The notes: generated by a model from the letters alone, not told the origin. 14,774 bases of DNA from an uncultured Armatimonadota bacterium (GCA_903881535.1 CAIRTT010000448.1:1-14774); one strand, 5' to 3'; shown: positions 6,896 through 14,559, counted from the stretch's first letter. Numbers and translations: made by a program.

Positions 6896-8083
6896 CTATG
6901 GGAGGATTGTTGATGGAGTCAGTTTTTGCGTGGTAACGAAATGTCTCTCAATGGCTTGAAGGTCTGGATCAATCCCCCATCCGGGTCCTTTGGGAATCGT
7001 CATCAGGCCATCTTCAAGACGCAACATGCCTCCTGAGAGATGATCCCGCAGCGGATCTCGAAGTCCATCGCGGCGCAGCAGCGGGGGCGGCGCCTCGGTA
7101 CGTCCAGGTTGACGGATATCCGTTGCAAGGAAGTGCATCGCTGCGGCGACCCCGATTGCATTACCAGTCGCAATTGGGGAGACATTGATACCATGTGCCG
7201 ATGCCAATGCCCGTATTCGAAGCGCTTCGGTTGGTCCACCGCACCATGCGAGATGAACATGAGCAACGTGAACACACCGCGTACGCAGCAAATTCTCAAA
7301 CTCGGTTCTTGTCTGCAGTAGACGTCCTGCAGCAAGGGGCATCCGGACGGCCGCTGCCAAGTGCGTGTATAGATCCGGCATATCCGCAGGAACAGGATCT
7401 TCAAACACTGAGAAGCGGTTTTCTTCCAAAAGTCGACCAATAGCGATCGCTTCAGGGAGGTCGTAGGCTCCATGTGCCTCAGCGGTAAACGCTGTCTCGG
7501 GCAGCGCACTCCTGAGTCCCACAATCAGTGCCTTGTCCTGCGTTAGGTTTCTCCCAAGCTGAACAGCAATGGCTCGGTAACCATTCTCAACCAGTGCACG
7601 CGCTTCATCCACCAAGCGAGCTATGCGTTCGGCTTCTGGGCCATCGGTTGAATACAAGCCAATCGCAGCACACGGTAACTTCTCGCGGTGGATGCCTCCA
7701 AAGAGGTCACCAGCACGAATCCCTAACGTTCTGGCACGCAAGTCCCAAATCGCCATGTCGAGGCCGCTGATAGCCCCCATCATGGCCCCGCGACGGCCAT
7801 GTGGCTGAGCGGCAAGCCACATGGCCTGCCAGAGACGCTCATGGTTTAGCGCACACTGACCAAAAAGGATTGGGGCCAGGCGTTCTTTGATGAGTACTTC
7901 AGCAGCTTCAGGAAAGCCACCACATTCGCCCCAGCCTGTACGACCATCAGCAGTGTCTACCGCAACAAGCAGCGACTCACGACGATAGGTCTTTCCATGA
8001 GGAGTTCCAATGGGTTCCCAGAGCCTAGCAGACAGGCGGTAGGTACGAACTCCAGCGATGGGCGCATCAACCACTACGAGCAC
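6896..8083 (-). CDS. Enolase-superfamily protein with a degenerate active site
   Basis: A full-length (395 residues) member of the mandelate racemase/muconate lactonizing group. It has an N-terminal capping domain (about 10-125, with GLDMAIWDLRARTLG at 107-121) and a C-terminal barrel. Operon position predicts a sugar-acid dehydratase making KDG. However, the canonical residues appear altered: the KxK motif reads Ala173-Val-Gln175, the first metal aspartate is Glu202 (EAH for DAN), the third metal glutamate is Arg254 in AAGR, the QPD aspartate is His277, and the strand-7 histidine is Ile304. Only Glu228 of the EDP motif stays canonical. EDP and the ExH pair recall mannonate dehydratase, but its catalytic arginine and late histidine are also missing. 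It may be a pseudoenzyme or have a new chemistry. The GTG start at 8083 overlaps the aldolase gene by ten bases; a GTG at 8074 is an alternative start. The reading frame is intact, so it is not an obvious pseudogene. Confidence 0.85.
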   Translation of the reverse strand: MLVVVDAPIAGVRTYRLSARLWEPIGTPHGKTYRRESLLVAVDTADGRTGWGECGGFPEAAEVLIKERLAPILFGQCALNHERLWQAMWLAAQPHGRRGAMMGAISGLDMAIWDLRARTLGIRAGDLFGGIHREKLPCAAIGLYSTDGPEAERIARLVDEARALVENGYRAIAVQLGRNLTQDKALIVGLRSALPETAFTAEAHGAYDLPEAIAIGRLLEENRFSVFEDPVPADMPDLYTHLAAAVRMPLAAGRLLQTRTEFENLLRTRCVHVAHVHLAWCGGPTEALRIRALASAHGINVSPIATGNAIGVAAAMHFLATDIRQPGRTEAPPPLLRRDGLRDPLRDHLSGGMLRLEDGLMTIPKGPGWGIDPDLQAIERHFVTTQKLTPSTILP

Positions 8084-8721
8084 CGAGCCTTGGAAACGGC
8101 ATCAACAAATGACTTTGCTCTCTCGGCTATGGCATCGGCATTGCGACTGGACAGAAGCGCTTCGCTTACAAGATTGCTTCCCGCGGCAACGGCGACGCAT
8201 CCGGCAGCGAACAGCTCCGGGATCGTAGTGATGTCTACGCCTCCGGTCGGGATTATCCTCAGATGTGGCAATGGTGCAAGGAGCGCCTTGATGTACCTAG
8301 CGCCAAGTGTTTCAGCCGGAAACAGCTTCACAAAATCTGCACCGGCATCATGGGCGGTCTGTGCCTCTGTTGGCGTGAATGCACCGCAGACAATTGGCAA
8401 GTCGGCATCATTGCAGGCCTTGATTACAGCTGTGTTCAAGATTGGCGTGACGACAAACTGAGCACCCGCATCTACGGCAGCCAACACATGATCAACCGTG
8501 AGGACGCTTCCGATGCCCATGGTGATATTCGGAAGTTGCGCACGTACGTTAGAAACCAAGTGTAGTGCACCTGGAGTTGTCAATGTCGCTTCGACAATAT
8601 GGCAGCCACCTGCACCGAGCGCTGCGACCGCTTCAATACAAAAATCATCTGATTTCGAGCGCACAATCGCTATAAGTCCAGCGGAGGAAATGTTATCGGA
8701 GACCCATTTTCTGTTCGTCAT
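8074..8721 (-). CDS. eda: KDPG-type class I aldolase
   Basis: This enzyme cleaves 2-keto-3-deoxy-6-phosphogluconate (or a close relative such as 4-hydroxy-2-oxoglutarate) to pyruvate and glyceraldehyde 3-phosphate. The protein is 215 residues, matching the family. The Schiff-base lysine is Lys132 in DFVKLFPAE and the catalytic glutamate is Glu44 in EATLTTP, nearly the same positions as in E. coli Eda (133 and 45). The glycine-rich GIGSVL and the phosphate-binding IPTGGVD segment are present. The arginine usually found before TP (RTP) is threonine here, so substrate preference could differ. I chose ATG 8721; a GGGGAA lies 11 bases upstream, rather far. A TTG at 8751 would add ten residues. It lies 47 bases after the kinase gene and overlaps the enolase-like gene. 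Confidence 0.9.
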   Translation of the reverse strand: MTNRKWVSDNISSAGLIAIVRSKSDDFCIEAVAALGAGGCHIVEATLTTPGALHLVSNVRAQLPNITMGIGSVLTVDHVLAAVDAGAQFVVTPILNTAVIKACNDADLPIVCGAFTPTEAQTAHDAGADFVKLFPAETLGARYIKALLAPLPHLRIIPTGGVDITTIPELFAAGCVAVAAGSNLVSEALLSSRNADAIAERAKSFVDAVSKARCS

Positions 8722-8768
8722 AGATATGTATTCCCCACTGTGGTGCGTCAACTATATTGAATATCATT

Positions 8769-9755
8769 CTACCGGACTACACCCGATGTTGAATCAGCAA
8801 ATAGCAGCTGCATAACATCCGTGTGGGCAAACGTGCAAAAGTCACCACGAATTCCGTGCTTCAATGCAAGCGCAGCAGCACCGAATTCGAGACAGTATTG
8901 CATTTCCTTCCCTTGCATCCATTGTGAAAAGAATGCACCCGCAAATGCATCTCCACCACCAACCCTCTCAATCATCGGTATCACCCGACGACCACTTTGA
9001 AACGTCTGACCATCTCCATCACACGCGACGACACTCCATGCATCATGGGTTTCATCCACTGCACGTCTCCTGCTTACCAGGACATTTGAAAGCCCGGGAA
9101 ATTTCTCGTGTAGTATGTGCGCCTTGTCAATGTCCGCTTCAGGCGTACAGTCAAACAGCATCCGGGCATGGTTTTCATTGCAAATCAATGTGTCAACATA
9201 ACAAACAACTGGGCTAATCCCAGTCGCAGCTGCATCGACAGACCAGAGCTTCATTCGGTAATTAATATCCAGCGACACGTGTATTCCACGTTCCTTACAT
9301 TTTTCGAGTACTTGGACCAGGGTCTTCACAGCCTCACCACCAATCGCCACCGTGATGCCGGTAAAGTGGAAATGCGTCACGTTTTCCAGCATCGCGTCGA
9401 TATCACTGTCCGAAGGTTTCCATTGCGTTACTGCGGATCCAGCCCGATCATAAATGACGGATGCCGGTTGCAGTCCAGTTGCAGGTTCTACGAAATAGAT
9501 TCCGATTCTGCCGGGGATACACTTTATTTGTTCCGTATCCACTCCAGAGGCTCTCACCTTCATGATGGCGGCATATCCTAGGGCGTTGTCTGGTAGTGCT
9601 GTTACATAACGCGCCTTACTGCCCATCATGGATGCGGCGACTGCTACATTGCATTCAGCGCCTCCAAAGGCAAGATCCGCACCGGTCGCGGTGATAAACC
9701 TGCCATCACCGGCAGGCGAAATGCGCAACATTAACTCTCCAAATGTCATTAGCAT
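8769..9755 (-). CDS. kdgK: 2-keto-3-deoxygluconate kinase (PfkB family)
   Basis: This ATP-dependent kinase phosphorylates KDG to KDPG, feeding the aldolase encoded next. Its sequence follows Thermotoga KDG kinase closely from memory: TFGELMLRISP at the start, FGGAECNVA for sugar binding, GRIGIYFVEPA, VIYDRAGSA, SLDINYRMKLW in the middle, and ERVGGGDAFAGAFF near the end. The last carries the catalytic aspartate in a GGGD version of the usual GAGD motif. The end STSGVVR also matches. I chose ATG 9755 because GGAG lies eight bases upstream and the family begins just there. ATG 9761, ATG 9779 (AAGGGG six bases upstream) and GTG 9794 are in-frame alternatives. It is first in the kinase-aldolase-enolase-like operon and diverges from ffh. 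Confidence 0.92.
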   Translation of the reverse strand: MLMTFGELMLRISPAGDGRFITATGADLAFGGAECNVAVAASMMGSKARYVTALPDNALGYAAIMKVRASGVDTEQIKCIPGRIGIYFVEPATGLQPASVIYDRAGSAVTQWKPSDSDIDAMLENVTHFHFTGITVAIGGEAVKTLVQVLEKCKERGIHVSLDINYRMKLWSVDAAATGISPVVCYVDTLICNENHARMLFDCTPEADIDKAHILHEKFPGLSNVLVSRRRAVDETHDAWSVVACDGDGQTFQSGRRVIPMIERVGGGDAFAGAFFSQWMQGKEMQYCLEFGAAALALKHGIRGDFCTFAHTDVMQLLFADSTSGVVR

Positions 9756-9829
9756 CGGCATATCTCCACAATAACGCATAACAATCCCCTTCACGGTAAA
9801 ATTCGTGATTGGAAGACCAAAGGTGACTC
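9756..9829. promoter_or_regulatory. Divergent promoter region between kdgK and ffh
   Basis: This short gap must hold promoters for both directions. On the plus strand TAAAAT (9797-9802) is a good -10 candidate for ffh, and AGGTGA (9821-9826) is its ribosome-binding site just before ATG 9830. On the minus strand TATTGT (9773-9768) could be a -10 for kdgK. No convincing -35 box is visible for either, so the calls are tentative. Confidence 0.35.
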
Positions 9830-11269
9830 ATGTTTGACAATCTCGCCGAAAAGCTGCAAACAGCATTTGCTAAGCTACGCGGTAATCAAAAGTTAACTGA
9901 AGCGGACATCGATGAAGCGATGCGTATCGTTCGTACGGCGTTGCTTGAAGCGGATGTCAACTTCCGAGTCGTCAAGAGTTTTGTAAACCGCGTAAAGGAA
10001 AAGGCGCTTGGTGCGGATGTCCTTGATGGTTTACAGCCAGGTCAGCAAGTCATCAAGTTTGTCCATGATGAGCTTGTCCGGACATTGTCGGGGATTGGAC
10101 CCGATGAATCGATTGAAGGTGCGGTCGCCGTCCCGCTGAATATCCAGTCGCGTGCGATGACAGTGATGATGCTCTGTGGTCTGCAGGGTGCGGGTAAGAC
10201 GACGCTCGCAGGGAAGCTTGCCAAACGCTTGATTGGTCAGGGTAAGCAGGTGATGCTTGCTGCGTGCGATATTCAGCGCCCAGCGGCGATACAACAGCTT
10301 CAGATCCTAGGCGGACAAGTCGGTGCAACGGTCTATACACAGGCTGGAATGGGTCCTGTAGATGTCGCTAAGCACGCAGTTGCCTTTGCGACTGAAAAGC
10401 GCCTCGATGTCGTGATTCTGGACACAGCCGGCCGATTGCATGTGGATGGATCCTTAATGGATGAGCTCAAAGCAATCCACGCTGTGACATCCCCGCATGA
10501 GACACTCCTGGTTGTCGATGCGATGACAGGTCAGGATGCTGTGAATGTCGCGATGCAGTTCACAGATGCGATTGATATCACTGGATTTGTCCTTACAAAA
10601 GTCGATGGCGATACGCGCGGTGGCGCTGCAATTTCACTACGTGCCGTTGCAGGAAAACCAATCAAGCTTGCCGGAATCGGCGAGAAAATGGATGCCCTAG
10701 AGCCATTCCATCCCGATCGAATCGCGCAGCGTATTCTCGGCATGGGTGATGTTCTTTCGCTGATTGAGAAGGCGGAAGCCGCTGTCGACGAAAAACGTGC
10801 CGTCGAAATGGAAAAGAAGCTGCGGCAGGGAAAATTCGATTTTGAGGATTTCCTTGAGCAAATGCAGCAGATGAGAAAGTTGGGTCCGCTCGAGCAGCTG
10901 TTGAAAATGATTCCCGGGGTTGGGTCTCAGCTCAAAGATGTTGACTTCGGTGCTGGTGAAAAGGAGATGGCAAAGTTTGAGGCCATCGTTCGGAGCATGA
11001 CCCCGAAGGAACGAAAAAATCCAGAAATAATCAACGGAAGTCGTCGTAAACGTATCGCTGGGGGCTCTGGTGTACCTGTTTCTGATGTTAATATGGCATT
11101 GAACCGATTTGAACAGATGAGAAACCTGATGAAAGGTCTTTCAAGTGGTAAGATGCCCGGGTTGTCTGGAATGCCTGCTCTCCCTGGAATGCCAGGTCAG
11201 CGGCGTCCAGCGAAGAAGGGTAAGGGTGGAGGTCCATCTGGACGGATCCGTCCTCCGTTTGTTCGTTAG
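9830..11269 (+). CDS. ffh: Signal recognition particle protein Ffh (SRP54)
   Basis: Ffh is the GTPase of the bacterial signal recognition particle. It binds 4.5S RNA and signal sequences and docks ribosomes on FtsY at the membrane. The protein has 479 residues with the usual N domain (1-100), G domain and M domain. The P-loop GLQGAGKTT is at about 117-125, the DTAGR switch at 198-202 and the TKVDGDTRGG specificity motif at 256-265; the insertion-box sequence CDIQRPAAIQQLQ is at 146-158. The methionine-rich M domain follows (about 330-440). The C-terminal tail has short GM/GLP repeats and a basic glycine-rich end. ATG 9830 follows AGGTGA. It heads the translation and export operon, 56 bases before rpsP. 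Confidence 0.97.
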   Translation: MFDNLAEKLQTAFAKLRGNQKLTEADIDEAMRIVRTALLEADVNFRVVKSFVNRVKEKALGADVLDGLQPGQQVIKFVHDELVRTLSGIGPDESIEGAVAVPLNIQSRAMTVMMLCGLQGAGKTTLAGKLAKRLIGQGKQVMLAACDIQRPAAIQQLQILGGQVGATVYTQAGMGPVDVAKHAVAFATEKRLDVVILDTAGRLHVDGSLMDELKAIHAVTSPHETLLVVDAMTGQDAVNVAMQFTDAIDITGFVLTKVDGDTRGGAAISLRAVAGKPIKLAGIGEKMDALEPFHPDRIAQRILGMGDVLSLIEKAEAAVDEKRAVEMEKKLRQGKFDFEDFLEQMQQMRKLGPLEQLLKMIPGVGSQLKDVDFGAGEKEMAKFEAIVRSMTPKERKNPEIINGSRRKRIAGGSGVPVSDVNMALNRFEQMRNLMKGLSSGKMPGLSGMPALPGMPGQRRPAKKGKGGGPSGRIRPPFVR

Positions 11270-11274
11270 GCGAT

Positions 11275-11298
11275 GTTTCGGCTACCAATGCCGTAAAC
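11275..11298 (+). other. Hairpin between ffh and rpsP
   Basis: GTTTCGGC (11275-11282) pairs with GCCG-T-AAAC (11290-11298), giving eight base pairs with one bulged T and a seven-base loop. No run of T follows, so it is not an intrinsic terminator. It lies just before the rpsP ribosome-binding site (AGGA at 11316-11319). It may be an RNA-processing or translational control element. Confidence 0.3.
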
Positions 11299-11325
11299 TG
11301 GGTTTGAGGGAAATTAGGAAAGCAT

Positions 11326-11598
11326 ATGGTTAAGATTCGTTTGCGCCGTGATGGCGCCAAGAAGCGCCCGTTTTACCACATCGTTGCAGCAGATGTCCGC
11401 CGTGCGCGTGATGGCCGCTTCATTGAACAGCTCGGCTATTACAATCCAATGGTTGCAGCTGATGTTGCACCGATTGTGGAACTAAAAGAAGATCGTCTGC
11501 GCTATTGGCTTGGAGTTGGAGCTCAACCGACAGATAAGGTCCACCACATCCTTTTGAAGAGCGGTTTGATTGAAGCAACGACAAAGGCTGAAGGCTAA
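11326..11598 (+). CDS. rpsP: 30S ribosomal protein S16
   Basis: A structural protein of the small ribosomal subunit, 90 residues, normal length. The N-terminal VKIRLRRDGAKKRPFYHIV and the following DGRFIEQLGYYNP are diagnostic of S16. The C-terminal part contains LKEDRLRYWLGVGAQPTD, also typical. ATG 11326 has AGGAAAG upstream at a good distance. It sits between ffh and khpA, the usual order in this operon, so it is cotranscribed with ribosome-maturation and tRNA-modification genes. Confidence 0.98.
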   Translation: MVKIRLRRDGAKKRPFYHIVAADVRRARDGRFIEQLGYYNPMVAADVAPIVELKEDRLRYWLGVGAQPTDKVHHILLKSGLIEATTKAEG

Positions 11599-11626
11599 AC
11601 TTTAGTCGGTCAAAGAAGGTCCACCG

Positions 11627-11857
11627 TTGAAATCGACTGTTGAATTTCTGGTAAAAGAGCTCGTAGATAATCCTGATGCTGTTGAAGTATCTGAGATTAC
11701 GGGTGATGACTCGACGACGTACGAAGTACGCGTTTCACCTGATGACTTGGGAAAGGTTATTGGAAAGCAAGGGCGTATTGCCAATGCCATTCGAACCCTT
11801 GTCAAGGCAGTTGCCATGAAAGACAAGCGTAAAGTATACGTTGAAATTCTTGCATAG
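11627..11857 (+). CDS. khpA: KH-domain RNA-binding protein KhpA
   Basis: A small (76 residues) single KH-domain protein of the KhpA/YlqC family, which binds RNA, often together with KhpB, and affects cell division and small-RNA function in several bacteria. The GxxG RNA-binding loop is visible in VIGKQGRIANAIRTLVKA, preceded by the conserved VSPDDLGK. The start is TTG at 11627, with AAGAAGG upstream, 28 bases after the rpsP stop. Its place between rpsP and rimM is the normal one for this gene. Confidence 0.95.
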   Translation: MKSTVEFLVKELVDNPDAVEVSEITGDDSTTYEVRVSPDDLGKVIGKQGRIANAIRTLVKAVAMKDKRKVYVEILA

Positions 11858-11859
11858 CA

Positions 11860-11875
11860 AAAACCAAATGGTTTT
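11860..11875 (+). other. A/T-rich hairpin after khpA
   Basis: AAAACC (11860-11865) pairs with GGTTTT (11870-11875) around the loop AAAT. Only two pairs are G-C and the T run is part of the stem. It could be a weak attenuator or a protective hairpin between khpA and rimM. It is unlikely to stop transcription fully, because the operon continues. Confidence 0.25.
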
Positions 11876-11904
11876 ATTCGTTGGCGTGAAGCGAGTTTCG
11901 TCTA

Positions 11905-12414
11905 GTGGATAGTTCATCCGTACTTATTGGAACAATCGCTGCGCCTTTTGGTGTACGGGGCGAAGTCAAAGTCATGGCTCACTTCGCCCGGATGCCCTTA
12001 ATCAAGTCGTTTAAGTCACTCCAGCTGGTCTCTCCAGACGGCGTAGAGGCTCCGGCAGTCGTTGTAACCGTCCGGCATCACCCGCCTAGCTGGCTGGTCC
12101 AGCTGAACGGCATCGATCGTAACCAGGCTGAACATCTTCACGGCTACACGTTACGGGCACTCAAAGAAGAGCTTCCCGAACTTCCGCCGGATGAATTCTA
12201 CGCTTTTGACATCGAGGGATGTGCGGTTACTACGGACACTGGTCGGGACTTTGGAATCGTTCACACAGTGCACGTAAACGCTAACAACAACGATGTCTAC
12301 GAGACAGATGTTGCGATGATTCCGGCAGTCGAGCAGTTTGTTCTTTGTGTCGACATCGCTAACAAGGTCATCACCGTACGTGATGTTCCAGGCCTCCGGG
12401 TCGATGAGCTCTGA
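11905..12414 (+). CDS. rimM: Ribosome maturation factor RimM
   Basis: RimM assists assembly of the head of the 30S subunit and binds ribosomal protein S19. The protein is 169 residues, normal length. The N-terminal domain begins VLIGTIAAPFGVRGEVKV, a clear RimM signature. The PRC-barrel domain starts at ELPPDEFYAFDIEGC and ends with VPGLRVDEL. The start is GTG 11905; no strong ribosome-binding site is seen (GAAGCGAG is about ten bases away). Its end overlaps trmD by 11 bases, suggesting translational coupling. Confidence 0.95.
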   Translation: MDSSSVLIGTIAAPFGVRGEVKVMAHFARMPLIKSFKSLQLVSPDGVEAPAVVVTVRHHPPSWLVQLNGIDRNQAEHLHGYTLRALKEELPELPPDEFYAFDIEGCAVTTDTGRDFGIVHTVHVNANNNDVYETDVAMIPAVEQFVLCVDIANKVITVRDVPGLRVDEL

Positions 12415-13177
12415 AGAAGTACCTCCGCATCGTTTCTGTGTAAGCGTAATAACCCTTTTTCCTGAGTTCATCCTCCAAGCGGTTAGTCACAGTATTCTTG
12501 GCCGGGCTATCGCAGCGGGGATTGTTGATATCCGAGTCATCAACCCGCGGGATTACTCGACAAACAAACACAAAATGGTTGATGACTATCCATTTGGCGG
12601 TGGCGCAGGAATGGTGATGAAAACCGAGCCTCTGGTTGCTGCGATAGAAGCATCCAAAGAGTCAGCCCCCGAAGAATCTCCTGTCATATACCTCTCGCCG
12701 GCTGGTTCAACGCTTACGCAAGCCATTGCCGCTGAGCTATCCAAGCTGAATGGCATTACCTTAGTCTGTGGCCACTATGAAGGCATTGACGAACGGGTTA
12801 GGGAGCACTGGATAGACCAGGAGCTTTCGGTCGGAGACTACGTTTTGACAGGCGGAGAACCCGCGGCACTGATTGTCATCGATGCCGTATGTAGATTGAT
12901 TCCGGGCGTGCTTGGTAATGATGATAGTCCAGCGGACGAGTCGTTCTCGGCAGGAACATTGGAATACCCGCATTTCACACGGCCGTCAGACTTTCGCGGG
13001 CACAAAGTTCCTGATATTCTATTGTCGGGTCACCACGCCAAGATTGAAGATTGGCGGCGAACGCAGGCGCTTGTGCGCACGCGCTCCCGTCGTCCAGATC
13101 TTTGGGAGAGGTTGTTGCCATTGTCGAAGGAAGACCGGAAGCGGATCGACACCTTTGACAGGCTCAGAGAGTCATAA
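12404..13177 (+). CDS. trmD: tRNA (guanine-37-N1)-methyltransferase TrmD
   Basis: TrmD methylates G37 next to the anticodon of several tRNAs using S-adenosylmethionine and prevents +1 frameshifting. The protein has 257 residues and the trefoil-knot SPOUT signatures LSPAGSTLTQ, LVCGHYEGIDERV, ELSVGDYVLTGGEPAALIVID and SAGTLEYPHFTRP. I chose ATG 12404, which gives MSSEEVPPHRF before the conserved VSVITLFPEF and overlaps rimM. The frame stays open upstream to 12338, but that would overlap rimM much more. A hairpin spans its stop codon, and a 163-base gap follows before rplS. Confidence 0.96.
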   Translation: MSSEEVPPHRFCVSVITLFPEFILQAVSHSILGRAIAAGIVDIRVINPRDYSTNKHKMVDDYPFGGGAGMVMKTEPLVAAIEASKESAPEESPVIYLSPAGSTLTQAIAAELSKLNGITLVCGHYEGIDERVREHWIDQELSVGDYVLTGGEPAALIVIDAVCRLIPGVLGNDDSPADESFSAGTLEYPHFTRPSDFRGHKVPDILLSGHHAKIEDWRRTQALVRTRSRRPDLWERLLPLSKEDRKRIDTFDRLRES

Positions 13178-13326
13178 CGACTCTGGTCCCCCGTGCGGTG
13201 AACGGATAATCACCGAGGCGGCAAGAGATTGTCGTGGCGACGCTTCCAATGTCCCATCCAGCATTATTGCTGGGGTCGACCTCCTGGGAACGGCCGAAAC
13301 CGACCAACGGATTTAACCGTCGGTTT
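13168..13326 (+). ncRNA. Candidate structured leader RNA of rplS
   Basis: Five consecutive perfect hairpins are visible. They are AGAGTC/GACTCT (13168-13184, spanning the trmD stop), CGGTGA/TCACCG (13196-13215), GTCG/CGAC (13231-13241), CCAGCA/TGCTGG around TTAT (13257-13274), and AAACCGAC/GTCGGTTT (13297-13326). The last ends just before the rplS ribosome-binding site CGGAG (13328-13332). An ACCTCCT element (13279-13285) could pair briefly with that site. None is followed by a T run. I infer a cis-acting leader that controls L19 translation or processes the trmD-rplS transcript. It is not one I can match to a named family. Confidence 0.45.
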
Positions 13327-13340
13327 ACGGAGTTAGTATT

Positions 13341-13712
13341 ATGGCAAACGAAACCATTATTCGTGCGATTGAAAATGCGCAAAAGCGCACCGATGTTCCT
13401 CGCTTCCGCGGTGGTGACACTGTTCGTGTCTACGCCAAGGTTATTGAGGGTGGTAAGGAACGTATCCAGATCTTCGAAGGCGTTGCTCTTGCACGTCGCG
13501 GCGAAGGAATTCGGGATACCGTTCTGGTACGTAAGGTAACCAACGGTGTTGGTGTCGAGCGTACATTCCTTGTTCACTCACCTAGAATCGACCGAATTGA
13601 AGTCATCCGCCGCGGTGCGGTCCGACGTTCAAAGCTTTACTTCCTGCGTGACCGCGTGGGTAAGGCTGCTCGTATCAAGGAAGACCGCAACGGTCGTTTC
13701 GCAGACAAGTAA
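13341..13712 (+). CDS. rplS: 50S ribosomal protein L19
   Basis: A structural protein of the large ribosomal subunit at the interface with the small subunit. The protein has 123 residues, slightly longer than the usual 115. The blocks FRGGDTVRVYAKVIEGGKER, QIFEGVALARRGEGI and FLVHSPRIDRIEVIRRGAVR are diagnostic, as is the RSKLYFLRDRVGKAARIKE end. ATG 13341 has CGGAG upstream. It follows trmD after an unusually long, structured gap and precedes lepB by 25 bases. Confidence 0.98.
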   Translation: MANETIIRAIENAQKRTDVPRFRGGDTVRVYAKVIEGGKERIQIFEGVALARRGEGIRDTVLVRKVTNGVGVERTFLVHSPRIDRIEVIRRGAVRRSKLYFLRDRVGKAARIKEDRNGRFADK

Positions 13713-13737
13713 GTACGTGGGAGCAACGCAACGTTAA

Positions 13738-14559
13738 GTGGAGCCCTTAACCGATAAGCTTTCAACACTTCCGTTTCCCGTTGTTGTCTCGATACTTGCC
13801 CTCCTCACGGCTGTCCGTGTCTCCTGGAAAGGAGACCGGTCAGCCGTTTTTCGTGTTCTCACCGAAATTATCGAAACTATTCAGATTGCAGTGGTACTGG
13901 TTTTTCTAATTATCAGGCCCTTCATCGTACTGACCTTCCACATTCCGACAGGGTCGATGCAGCCAACACTTGATATTAATGACAGAATTGTTGTTAACAG
14001 AATCGTCTATCGGATGAATCCCGTTCAATACGGTGATGTGGTCGTATTCCGTGCTCCCGTAGCCGCCGACAAACAGGAAAAAGAGTTTATTAAGCGCGTG
14101 ATTGGGACTGCAGGTGATCGAATTGCAATCGAACCCGGCAGTATGAATGTGGATGACACAATCCTAAACCATACAGACATCAGGGCTATTCTTCTTTCAA
14201 AGAATCTCATCGAATCCTCAAGCGCTCCCATCATGTTTACAAAGGATGGACTTTGGACTGGAAAGCGAAAAATTGATATTCAAGAGCTACGTGAAGTTGT
14301 CCCCGGAAACAAGAAACTGCTGATTACTCCTGGACACGTTAGACGTAACGGTGCTGTCCTCACTGAGCTTTACATTAGAGAAGACCCAGACTATATAGAT
14401 GTGGAGCATGTCATTCCCCCTGGACATGTCTATGTCCTTGGAGACAACCGGAACGACTCTCACGATAGCCACCGCTGGGGAAGCGTTCCTATAGAGCGCA
14501 TCATTGGCCGCGCAGATGCAGTCATCTACCCTTTTTCACGTGCAAAGTTTATTCAATGA
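13738..14559 (+). CDS. lepB: Signal peptidase I
   Basis: A membrane serine-lysine protease that removes signal peptides from exported proteins. It has 273 residues with two hydrophobic segments (about 12-28 and 45-67). The catalytic serine is Ser73 in HIPTGSMQPTL and the catalytic lysine is Lys119 in EFIKRVIGTAGDRI. The conserved GDNRNDSHDSHRWG box is at 235-248. The region between about 135 and 220 is the non-catalytic insert typical of larger enzymes. The start is GTG 13738; a GGGAG lies 14 bases upstream, rather far, so the start is only moderately sure. Its stop overlaps the rnhB start (ATGA). Placing it beside ffh groups export functions. Confidence 0.95.
   Translation: MEPLTDKLSTLPFPVVVSILALLTAVRVSWKGDRSAVFRVLTEIIETIQIAVVLVFLIIRPFIVLTFHIPTGSMQPTLDINDRIVVNRIVYRMNPVQYGDVVVFRAPVAADKQEKEFIKRVIGTAGDRIAIEPGSMNVDDTILNHTDIRAILLSKNLIESSSAPIMFTKDGLWTGKRKIDIQELREVVPGNKKLLITPGHVRRNGAVLTELYIREDPDYIDVEHVIPPGHVYVLGDNRNDSHDSHRWGSVPIERIIGRADAVIYPFSRAKFIQ

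Noticed and set aside
8732..8751. TTGACG upstream of the aldolase as an internal promoter
   Set aside because: The best -10-like sequence (TACATA) lies only 15 bases away and matches poorly; cotranscription with kdgK is simpler.
14025..14234. Minus-strand open frames inside lepB, and similar ones inside ffh and trmD
   Set aside because: They lie inside well-identified genes, lack ribosome-binding sites and show no known motif.
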